From JACKCB01 sp964452775 (GTDB taxonomy: Bacteria > Chloroflexota > Anaerolineae > Promineifilales > Promineifilaceae), in NCBI GenBank assembly GCA_964452775.1, contig CAYVQP010000011.1, positions 9,908 through 73,907 of the forward strand: DNA of 64,000 bases, given 5' to 3'. The position numbers and the translations under genes are program-made. Each line of letters starts with the position of its first letter. Position 1 is the first letter of the stretch. Under the pieces are notes generated by a model, which was not told the DNA's origin, ran no database searches, and saw only the letters and a list, made by a program, of their open reading frames with translations. Below, one piece after another: positions 54,299-63,926 of the stretch.

Positions 54299-56647
54299 AT
54301 GATCACCGACCAGATAAGAATGTGTATTGATAGGCCAATCCCAGCCGACAAATTGGCCGCCGCTCGGGCAACTGCCATCAAGGAAAACCCGGCTAATGCC
54401 CTGCAGCCGCTAGAAATCGCCGGCCTGAAGCAGTACTTCTGGCAATCAGGGCGAACGTTGCGGGTCCGTTTTATGGATGGAGACCCGACACTGCACAGCC
54501 GGGTGGAGGATGCGGCGCGCGAATGGAGCAAGTACGCCAATATCCGCTTTGATTTTGGTGATGATCCTGAGGCTGAGATACGCATCTCGTTCTTGCAGCC
54601 GGGAGCCTGGTCATATGTCGGCACCTACGCGCTGAACATCCCCCAGGAAGAACCCACCATGAACTTCGGTTGGCTGACCGCCGAGACGCCTGCGGAGGAA
54701 TTGATCCGGGTAGTGTTGCATGAATTCGGCCACGCACTGGGCTGCATTCACGAGCATCAGCACCCGGAAAACGGCATCCCCTGGGATATAGAAAAGGTCT
54801 ACGAGTTTTACATGTTGACCCAGGGCTGGGATCGTGAAATGGTGTACATCAACGTGCTGTACGCCTACGAGAAGAGCGTCACCCAATACTCGCAGTTCGA
54901 TCCCTATTCGATCATGCTGTACCCCATCGCCAATGAGTTGACTATCGGAGACTGGGAGATACCCTGGATGAACAGCTCTCTGTCGGAGGGTGACCGGGCA
55001 TTTATCGCCGCCGTCTATCCCCGGCAGAGCGCCTTTGATGCCGCCGTGCTGGCGGCCAACGGCAAGCTCTACTTCTTCCAGGGCGATCGCTACTTTCGCC
55101 TGACCCCCGGCGCGGCTCTGGATAAGGGTTTTCCGCGCACGATCGCCGGCCATTGGCGCGGCTTGCCGGATAGCTTCTCCCGAGACCTGGATGCGGCGCT
55201 CTCCCTGGCAGACGGCAAGCTTTATTTCCTCAAGGGCGAGGATGTGATCCGCTACACGCTGGGCGCCGGCGTGGACGACGGCTACCCGCGGCGAATTGTC
55301 GAAGAGTGGCCGGAAGGAAACTTCGCCGCGCCAACCATCCCGGCAGTCCCATCCGCCCGCGCCGAAGACCTCTCCAGCAGCCGGCCGCCGGGCAGCCAGC
55401 CGGGTGAGCGCCACATTCGGCGCCGGCTACGCACCAGCCGGGGCTCGGCCGAGACATTTGACCTGGTGTTTGAAGGGGGTGGAGCGAAGGGGATCGCCTT
55501 CACCGGCGCAATAACTGCTCTCTTAGAGCGCGGTTACGGCTACGGGCGATTGATGGGCACGTCGGTCGGGGCGGTGATGGCTACCTTCATGGCCGCCGGC
55601 TACGATGGATTGGAAATACGCCGGGCGTTGGAAGAACGCGATGAGCAAGGCCGGCCCATGCTGGCGACTTTCCTGAGTCCGCCGGCTCCCTTTCCGCCGG
55701 AGATTGTCGAGCAGAGCGTCCTTCGCCAGTGGTTGCGCAGCGCGGATGTACCTATTTTGCCGGCGTTCATCGAGGACTTTCTTGATGATCAGTTGATGCA
55801 AGCGCTGCTGAAAACGCCGCTCAATCGCAGTCTATTTTCCTTCGTTGAGCAGGGCGGCTGGTACGGGGCGGAAAACCTGGTCACCTACCTGACTTCCAAG
55901 CTCAGCGAGGGCCTATTTCGTGGGCAGCCGCGCGCGTTCGGTGAGATGACGCTCGCTGAGTTTTACCATGCCACGGAAACGGAGCTAACGTTGCTGGCCT
56001 CGGATACTACCCGGGGCCGGCTCATGGTGCTGAATCACCGCACAGCGCCGGACTGCCCGCTGGTCCTGGCTGTGCGCATGTCAACAAGCGTACCGCTGCT
56101 GTGGCAGGAGGTCATCTGGCAGCCGGAATGGGGAATGTATCGCGGGCTTGACATTGCCGGGAATGCCATTGTGGATGGCGGGATTCTGTCCAGCTTCCCC
56201 ATTGAACTATTCATTACTACCCAGCCGGAGTGGCTCGAAGTCATGGGGCCGAAGCAGAGCGATCGGCTGATCGGCATGCTGATTGACGAGCAACTGGAGG
56301 TGCCCGGCGCGCCGCCCGGCGCACATTGGGATCCGGTAGACCTGCTCTACCAGCACAAGCCGCTACGCCGCATGGCGCAGCTGGTGGATACTATGATGCG
56401 CGCCCGCGACAAGATGGTCATCGATCAATACGCTGATTATGTGCTGCGCTTGCCGGCAAAAGGTTACAGCACGCTTGAGTTTTCTATGCCGGCTGCGCGC
56501 CGGGCAGCGCTGGTGGCTGCGGGACGGACCGCCATGCTCGCTCATCTGGATCGGCTGCCCTTACGAGCTTCCGCGGCGCAATCAGCGATGGAGCAAGCCG
56601 ATTTCACCGCCCGGGCCGATGATATCGCCGCCCGCATACTGGGATAG
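54299..56647 (+). CDS. Metzincin protease-hemopexin-patatin phospholipase fusion
   Basis: 782 residues from ATG 54299 (TTG 54293 also open). Residues about 40-240: M12-like zinc peptidase with HEFGHALGCIHEHQHP (zinc histidines H141, H145, H151) and Met-turn YDPYSIMLYP. Residues about 245-340: two hemopexin-like repeats (DAAVLAANGKLYFFQGDRYFR and the similar DAALSLADGKLYFLKGEDVIR). A basic linker, then a patatin lipase from about 387: GGGAKG at 393-398, catalytic serine S422 in GTSVG, aspartate D626 in VDGGILSS. There is no signal peptide, unusual for a hemopexin metalloprotease, so it appears cytosolic. Both enzymes look intact. Paired with the EAD-protease gene upstream. Confidence 0.9.
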   Translation: MITDQIRMCIDRPIPADKLAAARATAIKENPANALQPLEIAGLKQYFWQSGRTLRVRFMDGDPTLHSRVEDAAREWSKYANIRFDFGDDPEAEIRISFLQPGAWSYVGTYALNIPQEEPTMNFGWLTAETPAEELIRVVLHEFGHALGCIHEHQHPENGIPWDIEKVYEFYMLTQGWDREMVYINVLYAYEKSVTQYSQFDPYSIMLYPIANELTIGDWEIPWMNSSLSEGDRAFIAAVYPRQSAFDAAVLAANGKLYFFQGDRYFRLTPGAALDKGFPRTIAGHWRGLPDSFSRDLDAALSLADGKLYFLKGEDVIRYTLGAGVDDGYPRRIVEEWPEGNFAAPTIPAVPSARAEDLSSSRPPGSQPGERHIRRRLRTSRGSAETFDLVFEGGGAKGIAFTGAITALLERGYGYGRLMGTSVGAVMATFMAAGYDGLEIRRALEERDEQGRPMLATFLSPPAPFPPEIVEQSVLRQWLRSADVPILPAFIEDFLDDQLMQALLKTPLNRSLFSFVEQGGWYGAENLVTYLTSKLSEGLFRGQPRAFGEMTLAEFYHATETELTLLASDTTRGRLMVLNHRTAPDCPLVLAVRMSTSVPLLWQEVIWQPEWGMYRGLDIAGNAIVDGGILSSFPIELFITTQPEWLEVMGPKQSDRLIGMLIDEQLEVPGAPPGAHWDPVDLLYQHKPLRRMAQLVDTMMRARDKMVIDQYADYVLRLPAKGYSTLEFSMPAARRAALVAAGRTAMLAHLDRLPLRASAAQSAMEQADFTARADDIAARILG

Positions 56648-56857
56648 TGTGCAGGCGTCACCGGCCGGGGCCAACGGAATAGCTTAGCGCTGATTTGACA
56701 GCCGGAGGAATGCGGCGGATAATTTTCATCAGACGCGTATTGATGCGTGATCTTCTATGGAGACGCCCGTGATTAGCTAGTTTGCCCGCTTTCATGCTCA
56801 TATTTTCCCGGTCCGGCCAGGTATGCGCCGGCCGATATGATCATTGCGAGGTAAACA

Positions 56858-58513
56858 ATGCTAATCAGAAGCCACACCGCGGCGCTCACCGTCCACCAGG
56901 TCAGTAAATCCTATAATTTGAAGCCGGTTCTCAAGGATGTCACGTTTAGCGTGAATCCCAGAGAGTGTGTCGGCCTGATCGGCCCGAACGGCGCCGGCAA
57001 GAGCACGTTGCTGCGCATCATTACCGGCGAGCTTGCGCCGGATGCCGGCCACGTGGCCCTCGCCCCGGCCGACCTGCGCATAGGTTACCTGTCGCAGAGC
57101 TTCGTGCTCCCGCCCACGCTCACCTTTCAGGAGGTGGTTGACGAGGCGGCCGGGGCGCCGCTTGCGCTCGAAAGCAAGCTGGCAGAACTCGCTGTCGCCC
57201 TGGCGACCGATCCCGATTCGACTGCGCTGCAGGCGGCCTACGATGAGGTGCTGCAGAAAATGAGCCGGGCGACGCCGGGAGAGGTGGAGGCTGTCCTGGC
57301 GGGGATGAGCCTGGACGGGATACCGCCTACCCAGCCGGTGGGGACTTTGAGCGGCGGGCAGAAAACGCGCCTGGCCCTTGCATTGCTCCTGCTGCAGGAG
57401 CCGGAGTTGCTGCTGCTCGACGAACCCACCAACCACCTGGACATTGAGATGGTCGAGTGGCTTGAGCGCCGGTTGCTCGACTTTGCCGGCGGCGTGCTGC
57501 TCGTCTCTCACGATCGGCTCTTGCTGGACAACGTCTGCACCAGCATCCTCGACCTCGATCCCGTCGCGCATACCGTCCGGCAATACAGCGGCAACTACAG
57601 CGACTACCTGGACCAATTCTTGAAGGCGCAGGAGAAGCAGTGGGCCGCCTGGCGGGATGAACAGTACGAGATCCGGCGCATGCGACAGGACATCAACCGC
57701 ACAAAGGAGCAGGCTAAATGGGTTGAACGAACGACGACTCCCGGCGAGCCCGGCGTGCGGCGTTATGCTAAGAAAGTCGCCAAGAAGGCGAAATCCCGTG
57801 AGAAAAAGCTGGATAGATATCTGGCTGACGATGACCGGGTGGAGAAGCCGAAACAGCATTGGCAGATGAAGTTGGCCTTTGAGAGCGGCAACTACATCGG
57901 CAGGGATGTTTTGCGGCTGGAGGATGTGGCCGCCGGCTTTCCAGGACAACCACCATTATTGGCCGGCCTGAACCTGGACATTCAGGCCGGCCAGCGGGTG
58001 GTGCTTACCGGCCCCAACGGCAGCGGCAAGACAACTTTGATCCGCGTGATCACCGGCGCGCTGGAGCCGTTGGCCGGGCGGGTCATCCTGGGTGGAAGCG
58101 TCAAGCCGGGCTATATGTCTCAGGAGCAAACCGGCCTGGACTCCGGCTTGTCCGCCCTGGAGACGATCCTGGAAAGCGCGCCGCTCAATGAGACAGACGC
58201 CCGTTCATTCCTGCACTTCTTCCTTTTCTCCGGCGACGATGCTTTGCGCCCGGTCAGCCGGCTGAGCTTTGGGGAGCGCGCCCGGCTGGCGCTGGCTCGC
58301 CTGGTGGTGCAGGGCTGCACGTTCTTGGTGCTGGACGAGCCGATCAACCACCTGGACATCCCATCGCGCAGCCGTTTTGAACAGGCGCTGCAACAATTCG
58401 ACGGAACTGTGCTGGCTGTGGTGCACGATCGCTATTTCATTGAGCGTTTTGCGACCGACCTTTGGCTGGTGAAAGATGGTGGGATTGAACTACGGACGTT
58501 GCGCGAAGATTAG
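56858..58513 (+). CDS. ABC-F family ATPase
   Basis: 551 residues with two nucleotide-binding domains and no membrane helices. First: GPNGAGKSTLLR, LSGGQKTRLALAL, LLLLDEPTNHLDIEMVEWLE. Second: GPNGSGKTTLIR, SFGERARLALARL, FLVLDEPINHLDIPSRSRFE. The linker around residues 245-330 is strongly basic (the P-site interaction motif region). ABC-F proteins bind the ribosome, rescuing translation or protecting against antibiotics (Uup, EttA, Vga/Msr groups); the subgroup is not certain. The ATG follows a spacer of 210 bases after the patatin gene; GCGAGGTAAACA is the ribosome site. Confidence 0.92.
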   Translation: MLIRSHTAALTVHQVSKSYNLKPVLKDVTFSVNPRECVGLIGPNGAGKSTLLRIITGELAPDAGHVALAPADLRIGYLSQSFVLPPTLTFQEVVDEAAGAPLALESKLAELAVALATDPDSTALQAAYDEVLQKMSRATPGEVEAVLAGMSLDGIPPTQPVGTLSGGQKTRLALALLLLQEPELLLLDEPTNHLDIEMVEWLERRLLDFAGGVLLVSHDRLLLDNVCTSILDLDPVAHTVRQYSGNYSDYLDQFLKAQEKQWAAWRDEQYEIRRMRQDINRTKEQAKWVERTTTPGEPGVRRYAKKVAKKAKSREKKLDRYLADDDRVEKPKQHWQMKLAFESGNYIGRDVLRLEDVAAGFPGQPPLLAGLNLDIQAGQRVVLTGPNGSGKTTLIRVITGALEPLAGRVILGGSVKPGYMSQEQTGLDSGLSALETILESAPLNETDARSFLHFFLFSGDDALRPVSRLSFGERARLALARLVVQGCTFLVLDEPINHLDIPSRSRFEQALQQFDGTVLAVVHDRYFIERFATDLWLVKDGGIELRTLRED

Positions 58514-58605
58514 AGGGCCGGCGACCAGCATTGGCGGGCAGGCTCTACTCGCAGGAGCTTGAATTGCTTCTAAGCAGCCGTCGTTGCTTGCGAGGGAAAA
58601 GAGTT

Positions 58606-61356
58606 TCATTGGGGAGCGCCGGTCTGTCCATTGGAGCGACTTTTTGACCTGAATCGTTGCTTCAATAGCGTGCGGATCACGCCCTCACCTTCCTCTCTCA
58701 GCATGGCTCCCCAAACGGCCGGCAGGCTGGTCGTGCCGGGTATAGCCAGGTAACGCATTGACCAGTCGAGCGAAATGAGGCGTTCCACCTCATGACTATC
58801 ACGAAAGGTATAGTGGCTCATATTCTGATAGAGTGAGTTTAGCAGCCGGATCTTGCTTGTCTGGCTGCCTTCCTCCAGCGGGCTGGTGCCACAATAAAGC
58901 GTGGTCCGGCCGGAGCTTTGCGCCCAGCTGATCAGCTCGTAGAACAGCAGGGCAATCGTGCCCGGCGCTACCTGGGAGCGATGTTGCAGCAAGTCAATGG
59001 CCATGTCCTCGCTGTTGGGCGACTCGATAATGGTAGCGAAGGCGCTGATGGCCCCGTCGGCTGCGTATACGACCGCACACTGCTGCCGGCGCACGTAGGT
59101 CGGATCAAACCAACCAAGCCAGACGCGCTTCCGACCGGTGTTTACCATGGTCAGCCACTCATCGCTGATAACCTGCATGGTTTCCAGCAGTTCATCGGGC
59201 AGGGGAGGTTGCATGATTACCACGCTGTGGCCGGCCAACCGGATGTGTTCTACCTGTTCTAGAAGCGCCTCATATTGAGGATCTTCGAGACTCACCTCGG
59301 CCAGTTCGATGCGCCCCTCCTGGCCGATGCCGATCACGTTGAAACCGAACGCTCGATAGTGGTCCAGATACTGGGGCATTACCTCATAAAACGCCGGCGT
59401 CCAGTCGTTGCGCCGGCAATAATCACGAAATCCGTCAATAGCCTGTGGCGCCTCCTCTGCCGGCCCGACCGGATCGCCCAGGGCGATGGCTGTGCGACCG
59501 TTCAGATCGTAGGCTACCAACGAGTTGTCGTTGCTGAAGTAGTAGAAGTGGCTGCGCCATAGAGCTGACACAGACTGGGCGCTTTGCCCGTACCGGCTGA
59601 CTATCTCCTCGGCTTTCAGGCGCTGCTCGGGCGTCATCGGGTGGCGCAGCAATACCGGCCGCAACAGCAACACGAACACATAAACGTACAGCAGGGCGCT
59701 GAGCAGAAAGACGGTCAAGGCCATCAGCCGCCCAGCCTCGCCGGCGTCAATCAGGCCCGGATCATAGAAGCGCGTCATCATAGTCAACGTTTGCCGGATG
59801 GCCGCCGTCAGCGAGAAGGGCAGGTTAAACAATGCGCTTAGGAAGTAATAACTCAGTACGCCGTAAGCCAGGATGAACAGGCATCCGGCCACCAGAAGCT
59901 GCAGAGCCTGTCTGACGGAAGGCCGGTCGGATCGGGCATGAAAGTGCGGGCGCAAGCTGAATAGCCATAGACCCAACGCGGCGCCCAAACCGGCAACCAC
60001 CCAGTCCGCCTGCCAAAGGTGGGTGGCAACGGAAAATGCCAGGACAATCAAGGTCATGATCCATGCGGCGCGCTTTCGTCGCCATAACGCTGTGGCCAGG
60101 AGTAAGAGCGCCAGGCCGGAAATCGCGCCGGTCAACTGCCCTCCTCTTTGTACCTCCAGCGGCGAATACTGGATAGCCTTGGCCAGGTCGTCAACGATCT
60201 TGCCGGCCAGTTCAGGGGGCACGCCGGGAATATCTGGGATTTTCAGGTTAAGGCCCGGCAACAGCGCGCTCCAGGCGTTGATCACCCCCATCAAGGCAGT
60301 CAGCAAGGCGACGATGCGCACGCTCCACACCTCGGTGAGGGAGCGTTCTTCCGCGCCCAGGGATTTCAGCCGGCGCAGCAGAAAGAAACCGATCAGCAAT
60401 GGCAGCCAGAAGGTCAGTCCACGATAAGCCAACACGACGATGGTGGCTACCGCGCTGGGTACGCCCAACGAGATAAATACGTTGGGCATGATGTTTTCCA
60501 CAAAGCCGACGCCCTGCGGGGTAGGGGCGACTACCACGAATAATTGCCCGATGGCATAGCCGGCCATCAGCCCCATCGAAGCTATATCATCATATTGGAA
60601 TGCCCGAAATAAAGCGTAGAGGGTAAGGATGTTGATAAAGTGAGAAAGTAATGCCAGGCCGAGCGTGAGCAGCAAATGATAAGGACGGCTCCGTATTGCA
60701 GTTGCCGCCTCGGCGAACTCAAAGGAGGTCTGGCTGGCCCAACCGGGTTGTAAGTATGGTCTCTTGATGAAGCGGGTAGCTAGGCGGTTGACGACTTGCT
60801 GAAAGCGATAAAAGACCAGCCGGAGTAGATTGGGCTGCCGGTAACCGAGGATTAAAAGGCCCACCACAGCGCTGGTGATCACGAAAAGCAAGAGCGCGCC
60901 GAGGAACTGGAGCAGGCTGACGCTGCCGTTAGCACTTAAATATATCAGGCCGGCTAGAAGCAACAGCGTCAGCGTAAGGTACATGGAAGCGCTGGCCAGC
61001 ACGGTGCCGGCGGTCGCCTTGGCAGGCGACTGATTGTTCTGAGCCGCATCGTCTACAAAGAGCGCCATACCGGCCGTGCCGCCGGCCGGCGCTACCACGT
61101 TCACAAACAGCGAGCCTAAGACGACCGGCACGAGACCGAACAAGTGACTCGATATCCCCACTGTGGAGAACGCTGCCTTGTGCATTGCGGCTTGAACCAG
61201 ATAGTAACCGACCTGAGTGAGCGCCGCTGCCAATGCCCACAGCCAGATACCCTGACTCAAGGTGAGGAACAGGTTCTCTAGTTCATCTGCCCGGCTGACT
61301 ACCAGCCAGGCAAACGAGAGAAGCAAAAGCCACAGAATCCAGCGCCGTTTGGCCAT
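58606..61356 (-). CDS. MprF-like lipid flippase/aminoacyltransferase
   Basis: 916 residues. N-terminal multi-helix flippase domain (about residues 1-340, UPF0104/LPG_synthase_TM-like), further helices to about 580, then a cytosolic DUF2156/GNAT-fold part (SQSVSALWRSHFYYFSNDNSLVAYDLNGRTAIALGDPVG to the end). MprF enzymes transfer lysine or alanine from tRNA to phosphatidylglycerol and flip the product, lowering surface charge. The amino acid used here cannot be told. Next on the strand upstream is the antiporter gene (47 bases), suggesting a membrane-related operon with the lipid kinase. Confidence 0.87.
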   Translation of the reverse strand: MAKRRWILWLLLLSFAWLVVSRADELENLFLTLSQGIWLWALAAALTQVGYYLVQAAMHKAAFSTVGISSHLFGLVPVVLGSLFVNVVAPAGGTAGMALFVDDAAQNNQSPAKATAGTVLASASMYLTLTLLLLAGLIYLSANGSVSLLQFLGALLLFVITSAVVGLLILGYRQPNLLRLVFYRFQQVVNRLATRFIKRPYLQPGWASQTSFEFAEAATAIRSRPYHLLLTLGLALLSHFINILTLYALFRAFQYDDIASMGLMAGYAIGQLFVVVAPTPQGVGFVENIMPNVFISLGVPSAVATIVVLAYRGLTFWLPLLIGFFLLRRLKSLGAEERSLTEVWSVRIVALLTALMGVINAWSALLPGLNLKIPDIPGVPPELAGKIVDDLAKAIQYSPLEVQRGGQLTGAISGLALLLLATALWRRKRAAWIMTLIVLAFSVATHLWQADWVVAGLGAALGLWLFSLRPHFHARSDRPSVRQALQLLVAGCLFILAYGVLSYYFLSALFNLPFSLTAAIRQTLTMMTRFYDPGLIDAGEAGRLMALTVFLLSALLYVYVFVLLLRPVLLRHPMTPEQRLKAEEIVSRYGQSAQSVSALWRSHFYYFSNDNSLVAYDLNGRTAIALGDPVGPAEEAPQAIDGFRDYCRRNDWTPAFYEVMPQYLDHYRAFGFNVIGIGQEGRIELAEVSLEDPQYEALLEQVEHIRLAGHSVVIMQPPLPDELLETMQVISDEWLTMVNTGRKRVWLGWFDPTYVRRQQCAVVYAADGAISAFATIIESPNSEDMAIDLLQHRSQVAPGTIALLFYELISWAQSSGRTTLYCGTSPLEEGSQTSKIRLLNSLYQNMSHYTFRDSHEVERLISLDWSMRYLAIPGTTSLPAVWGAMLREEGEGVIRTLLKQRFRSKSRSNGQTGAPQ

Positions 61357-61403
61357 CTCAGATTGTGCAGCCGGTAGTAGCGCTTACCGCCGGGGCCGGC
61401 CTA

Positions 61404-62468
61404 CTACAGGAAGAAGAAAGCGACGCCGATGATCGCATATAGAGCCAGCAACTGCGCCCCTTCCAGCCAGTTTGATTTGCCGTCCTTAACGACGAACACC
61501 GCTACGATGGCGGCCGCTGCCAGCGCCACCAATTCAAATTGGTTGAAGCTGAAGGACAATTCGCGGCCCATGAGTGCGGCCACAAACATGAGCACCGGGG
61601 CCACAAAAAGCGCGATTTGCAGCGTGGAGCTGATTGCTACTTCCATGCTCAAGTCCATGTGGTTCTTAAGCGCGACTTGCACCGCAACCAGGTGTTCGGC
61701 CACATTGCCGACCAACGGCACAATGATCACGCCGATAAAGAACGCGCTCCACCCGAGCACTTCTGCGGTATGTTCAACGGTCTCCACCAGTAATTCGCTC
61801 ATGAACACGATGCCGATAGTAGCTACCGCCAGAACCACCAGCGACCGGCGCACACTCCACGTGCTTACATGCGCATGCGCCGGCCCGTTTTCCACTGGGC
61901 TGTGCGCCTGTTTGGTAAAGACGCTGTAGTAGATGCCCAGGAGATAAATGATTATCATGACTGCGGAAATACCGAGGCTGAAAGCCTGCAACTTCTCATG
62001 GTGCTCGACATCAATCGTCTCGTTGAATATCGCCGGCACCATGATGGCGGCCACAGCCAAAATGAGCATCGTTGAGTAAGTGTCGGCCTGCGTATCGCTG
62101 AACGCCTGACGGCCATGTCGCAAACCGCCGAGCAGGATGGCTGCGCCCATTACCAGCAGCAAGTTGCCCAGGATCGATCCGGTGATGGAGGCCAGGACCA
62201 GTTCCAGCACACCCTCGCGAATGGCGATGATCGTGATGATCAACTCGGCGGCATTGCCCAGGGTGGCATTCAGCAGGCCGCCCACGCGCGGGCCGGTGTG
62301 CGCCGCCAGTTCCTCGGTTGCCTGGCCGATGAAGCCGGCTAACGGAATGATGGCGATCGCCGAAAGGATGAACTGGGCAATCTCGCCCCAGCCGAGGGTT
62401 CCAGCCAGGAACGCCAGCGGAACCGCAATTAGCAGCACAAAGCGGTAATCAAAACGAATCTTCGGCAT
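61404..62468 (-). CDS. cax: Calcium/proton antiporter (CaCA family, Cax type)
   Basis: 354 residues with about eleven hydrophobic helices in two inverted halves. The paired c-1 and c-2 motifs are GLLNATLGNAAELIITIIAI (about residues 83-102) and PLVGNVAEHLVAVQVALKNH in the second half, whose glutamates carry Ca2+ in exchange for protons. Between the halves is a short acidic/histidine stretch. Function: Ca2+ extrusion. Lies between the MprF-like and the lipid kinase genes, 44 bases from the latter. Confidence 0.94.
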   Translation of the reverse strand: MPKIRFDYRFVLLIAVPLAFLAGTLGWGEIAQFILSAIAIIPLAGFIGQATEELAAHTGPRVGGLLNATLGNAAELIITIIAIREGVLELVLASITGSILGNLLLVMGAAILLGGLRHGRQAFSDTQADTYSTMLILAVAAIMVPAIFNETIDVEHHEKLQAFSLGISAVMIIIYLLGIYYSVFTKQAHSPVENGPAHAHVSTWSVRRSLVVLAVATIGIVFMSELLVETVEHTAEVLGWSAFFIGVIIVPLVGNVAEHLVAVQVALKNHMDLSMEVAISSTLQIALFVAPVLMFVAALMGRELSFSFNQFELVALAAAAIVAVFVVKDGKSNWLEGAQLLALYAIIGVAFFFL

Positions 62469-62512
62469 TAACTCCTCATGTTACCCGGCGCACCGTTGGG
62501 TATCGCCTGCTA

Positions 62513-63661
62513 TTAAATGAATCCTTCAGATTTGATCTGCGACAACGGCTTGCCGGGTTGAGTAAAAAGATCGGCCGGCGTGGTGGAAGGAACCAGTATC
62601 CGCAACGCCCCGGCCTGGATGTGGCAGGAAAATGGCGTTACGCCGCCGGGATCGCCGTCAATCTGTACCGGAGCGGGACGATCCGTCTCAACCAGAATCC
62701 GCATTCCCGACACACAGGCAAAGTCCGGGTGACCATAGTGCCGTCCACGCAGTGTGGCTACCATCAGGTTGATCAAGCCGAGAAAGCTCCGCCGCCTTAC
62801 CAACCAGACCTCAAACTGACCGTCATCGAGACGAGCATACCGGTTCATCTGCAATATGCCGCCGGCAAATCGCCTGCAATTGGCAACCGTCACCATGGAA
62901 AATGTACCGCTGATTGCTTCATCATCAACCATTACGGTCGCATTTATACCCCGGAACCGTGGTATCAGAAAAATGGCCTGGAGAGCATAGCCAACCGGCC
63001 CGAGTCGCTTGACCAGTTTCGAACGCGGTTCCATCCGGTTGACCAGATAACCGTCCAGGCCGGAGCCGGCCCATAGCAGCCAGTGACGGCCATCGGCGGT
63101 CTCGCCAACATCCATCTTGTGCACTCGCCCACCGGCCAGCAGGGTAGACGCCTCTATTAGCGCTCGATGGTCGATCAGGCCGGGAAGGGGCATGTGCAGT
63201 TCCTTTGCAAAGGAGTTGCCCGTACCCATCGGCAACAGACCTAAGATGGAGCGCGAACCGATCAGACCGCCGGCAGTCTCACGGAGCGTGCCGTCGCCCC
63301 CGCCGGCCAGCACCAGCAATACGCACTGCTCAGCAGCTTGCCGGGCGAGTTCCTCGGCGTGCCCGGCGTGCTCAGTTGCCTGTACGCTGGCATCCCATCC
63401 CCGGTTGCGCCAAAACTGCGCCACCCGCTGAATCGCGCCGTCGAGGCTGCCCGGCCCGGCCAGTGGATTGAATATGATATGCAGTCGGGGAAGCGCTTCG
63501 TTCACATGCGGGTCGGGTACAGCGTTGTCAAATTGGTTGCTAGGGAATGGACCTTCTCTATGCACTGATCGCGCGAAGGCGCCTGAACCACGAATGGACA
63601 GGGCGACAAGCAACAGCAACCGGGTAAGCGTACGATGCAGATTATAGCCGGTAGCTCGCAT
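62513..63661 (-). CDS. Diacylglycerol/lipid kinase (DagK/YegS family)
   Basis: The conserved part begins LHIIFNPLAGPG and includes the nucleotide-binding GGGDGTLRETAGGL, the PMGTGNSFAKEL motif and the later WAGSGLDGYLVN, all of the DAGK catalytic fold. It phosphorylates diacylglycerol or a related lipid to feed phospholipid recycling. The start is uncertain: the longest frame (382 residues) opens at ATG 63661 with a hydrophobic N-terminus of low likeness, while GTG 63505 would begin 7 residues before the family core; neither has a Shine-Dalgarno. First gene of the dagK-cax-mprF-like run. Confidence 0.88.
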   Translation of the reverse strand: MRATGYNLHRTLTRLLLLVALSIRGSGAFARSVHREGPFPSNQFDNAVPDPHVNEALPRLHIIFNPLAGPGSLDGAIQRVAQFWRNRGWDASVQATEHAGHAEELARQAAEQCVLLVLAGGGDGTLRETAGGLIGSRSILGLLPMGTGNSFAKELHMPLPGLIDHRALIEASTLLAGGRVHKMDVGETADGRHWLLWAGSGLDGYLVNRMEPRSKLVKRLGPVGYALQAIFLIPRFRGINATVMVDDEAISGTFSMVTVANCRRFAGGILQMNRYARLDDGQFEVWLVRRRSFLGLINLMVATLRGRHYGHPDFACVSGMRILVETDRPAPVQIDGDPGGVTPFSCHIQAGALRILVPSTTPADLFTQPGKPLSQIKSEGFI

Positions 63662-63771
63662 TTTTCACGCCGCCGCCGGTGCTGTGGCGTGGGCTGCCGG
63701 GTCTGCCTTGAGCGGGTCGCCGCCACAGGTGTTGACCAGCAGCCGGTGGGCGACTAGAATTGGTTTGACAG

Positions 63772-63815
63772 GCCCCAGTAGCTCAACGGACAGAGCGCCG
63801 GACTTCTAATCCGAT
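63772..63815 (+). tRNA. tRNA-Arg(TCT), 5' half only
   Basis: Acceptor strand GCCCCAG, TA, D-arm GCTC-AACGGACA-GAGC, G, and anticodon arm CCGGA-CTTCTAA-TCCGA are all in order, with anticodon TCT (arginine). After that no variable loop, TTCGAAT T-loop or 3' acceptor CTGGGGC can be found in the remaining 185 bases. The gene is truncated just past the anticodon stem, a common crossover region for tyrosine-integrase elements. It could be a pseudogene, an att site or, less likely, a tRNA with an intron. Confidence 0.6.
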
Positions 63816-63904
63816 CCACCGTTGATGCGATACCCGTATATATAGAATTCAATGAGCATTTTCAACCGATTTACCCCATATGTGGCGTACAACTATATGC
63901 ATGG

Positions 63905-63926
63905 TGTAGCAACTACTGTAGCAACT
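63905..63926. repeat. Tandem TGTAGCAACT pair next to the truncated tRNA
   Basis: Two direct copies of TGTAGCAACT with a 12-base period, in A+T-richer DNA than the rest of the window, about 90 bases after the tRNA-Arg fragment. Short spaced direct repeats near a tRNA end resemble integrase arm-type sites. The remaining bases 63927-64000 hold no gene that I can support. Confidence 0.45.

Noticed and set aside
56861..57949. Minus-strand frame of 362 residues over the ABC-F gene
   Set aside because: Antisense shadow; the plus strand has both complete ABC motif sets.
63772..63850. Complete functional tRNA
   Set aside because: No T-arm or 3' acceptor strand is found after the anticodon arm.
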